Assembly: GCA_016839865.1 (NCBI GenBank)
Contig: JAEOTN010000280.1
Coordinates: forward strand, 1 to 6,713
Source: Promethearchaeota archaeon
Lineage (GTDB): Archaea > Asgardarchaeota > Lokiarchaeia > Sigynarchaeales > MK-D1
Reading direction: 5' to 3'
DNA length: 6,713 nt
Shown: positions 5,862 to 6,713 of the stretch, piece after piece
Layout of the letters: each line of letters opens with the position of its first letter
How positions within the stretch are numbered: the stretch's first letter is position 1
Translations under genes and position numbers: made by a program
Notes under the pieces: model-generated
Told to the model about the DNA's origin: nothing
The model's input: only the letters and a program-made list of their open reading frames with translations
Database searches by the model: none

Positions 5862-5872
5862 TCGATAGATTG

Positions 5873-5880
5873 GATTAAAT
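5873..5880 (+). promoter_or_regulatory. Candidate TATA box for a leaderless cdc48 transcript
   Basis: GATTAAAT at 5873-5880 is centred about 29 nt before ATG 5906, and no convincing Shine-Dalgarno motif lies directly upstream of that ATG. Together these suggest transcription starting at or very near the start codon. Confidence 0.35.
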
Positions 5881-5905
5881 CACAAAGATTGGAAATCGTA
5901 TTGCC

Positions 5906-6713
5906 ATGGGAAATGATAATAAAGACCTAAAGAAAAACGGTAAGCAACTAACACTTAGAGTATTAGATGCACGTAAACGTGATGTGGGTCGCTCAATTAT
6001 TCGTATAGATACCGAAACTATGAATGACTTGGAAATTAGTACAGGGGATATAGTAGAAATTATAGGAAATAACACTTCTGCTGCTATTGCTTGGCCCTCT
6101 TACCCCCAAGATCAGGGATTAGGTATATTGCGTATCGATGCACGCTTGCGAAAAAACATCGGACTGAGTATTGATGAGATGGCTACAATTTGTAAAGCTG
6201 ATGCACAAGTAGCGAAATCAATTGTATTAAAACCACATCAAGTTAAAATAAAATCTAATGCACGTTTTGAGAGTTTTGTAAAAAGGAAATTACTAAGTTA
6301 TCCCGTTACGAAAGATGACTTGATCTATATTAGTATAGGTATTTCTCGAGAGATTGCATTCAAGGTCACTAATATTAAACCTGATGAAATTTGCATAATT
6401 AAGCAGTCTACCACCTTGCATATCAGCGAAAGTACTCAAGAAGAAGTACCTCAAGGAATTGCTTTCATAACGTATGAAAATGTAGGAGGGTTAGATCGAG
6501 AAATCAATCGAATTCGAGAACTGGTGGAATTACCCTTAAAACATCCTGAATTGTTCAATCGGTTGGGAATAGAACCTCCTAAGGGAGTACTCCTACGAGG
6601 TCCTCCAGGATGCGGTAAAACTCTTCTTGCAAAAGCAGTAGCAAATGAATCGGAAGCTCATTTCATTTCTATTAATGGTCCTGAAATTATGAGTAAATTT
6701 TATGGTGAATCCG
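5906..6713 (+). CDS. Cdc48/VCP/VAT-family AAA ATPase, N-terminal part (partial, cut at the window edge)
   Basis: The frame is open from ATG 5906 to the last base, giving 269 complete codons of a protein that should be about 700-800 residues. Cdc48/VAT is a hexameric unfoldase that extracts and unfolds proteins, feeding the proteasome in archaea. Residues 15-90 form the N-terminal double-psi barrel, with [19 protein letters not shown] (17-35) as its hallmark and GILRID (73-78) further in. Residues about 110-175 fit the second CDC48 N-subdomain. The first AAA domain begins at [11 protein letters not shown] (190-200), followed by Walker A GPPGCGKT (232-239) with Lys238, and [13 protein letters not shown] (257-269). 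Walker B, the sensor residues and the second AAA ring lie beyond the window. Walker A has Cys where the first ring usually has Thr. The ATG is the only start in frame after the stop at 5876-5878. Confidence 0.95.
   Translation, partial: MGNDNKDLKKNGKQLTLRVLDARKRDVGRSIIRIDTETMNDLEISTGDIVEIIGNNTSAAIAWPSYPQDQGLGILRIDARLRKNIGLSIDEMATICKADAQVAKSIVLKPHQVKIKSNARFESFVKRKLLSYPVTKDDLIYISIGISREIAFKVTNIKPDEICIIKQSTTLHISESTQEEVPQGIAFITYENVGGLDREINRIRELVELPLKHPELFNRLGIEPPKGVLLRGPPGCGKTLLAKAVANESEAHFISINGPEIMSKFYGES

Noticed and set aside
5491..6075. Antisense frames over the end of fen1 and the start of cdc48
   Set aside because: Both overlap conserved coding sequence on the + strand and show no motifs.
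1..6713. CRISPR arrays, insertion sequences, tRNA and rRNA genes
   Set aside because: No regularly spaced repeats, transposase, terminal inverted repeats, or RNA gene signatures were seen on either strand.

Overview
The window reads as a stretch of AT-rich archaeal chromosome. The archaeal assignment rests on gene content. It carries the archaeal-type CODH/acetyl-CoA synthase subunits CdhB and CdhC, the rRNA endonuclease Nob1, a FEN1 flap nuclease with a C-terminal PCNA-binding motif, and a Cdc48/VAT-type AAA ATPase. TATA-like boxes and oligo-T terminators lie in the gaps. Five of the seven visible starts are GTG. The CdhB/CdhC pair points to a lineage with the Wood-Ljungdahl pathway, such as a methanogen, an archaeoglobus-like organism, or an acetogenic or Asgard-type archaeon. 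The exact phylum cannot be fixed from the sequence alone; an uncultivated Asgard-like lineage is a guess. Everything is on the + strand.

Layout. 1-123 is the C-terminal tail of an unidentified gene cut by the window edge. A TATA-like promoter (about 131-138) then leads into a TatD-related amidohydrolase-fold protein (186-995) whose metal site looks degraded. A second promoter region (about 1028-1064), with a nested inverted repeat, precedes cdhB (1083-1613) and cdhC (1614-3110). These two genes abut with no gap and end in a strong double oligo-T terminator. Next comes a 129-bp gap holding a 29-bp interrupted dyad, then NAD kinase (3240-4151), nob1 (4154-4678, 2 bp downstream) and fen1 (4727-5773), which look co-transcribed. 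After a 132-bp gap with a T-rich terminator and a possible leaderless promoter, the N-terminal 269 codons of a cdc48-family ATPase run off the right edge.

How the genes fit together. CdhB and CdhC are two parts of the acetyl-CoA decarbonylase/synthase. CdhC carries the A-cluster where CO, a methyl group and CoA combine; CdhB belongs with the CODH subunit CdhA. CdhA, CdhD, CdhE and the CooC-type maturation ATPase are not in this window. The downstream group is informational and housekeeping: NADP supply, 16S rRNA 3'-end maturation, and Okazaki-fragment and repair flap cleavage, followed by protein unfolding. No clearly new system is evident. The best leads are the degenerate TatD-like protein next to cdhBC, two promoter-proximal dyads, and an altered acidic residue in the FEN1 active site.
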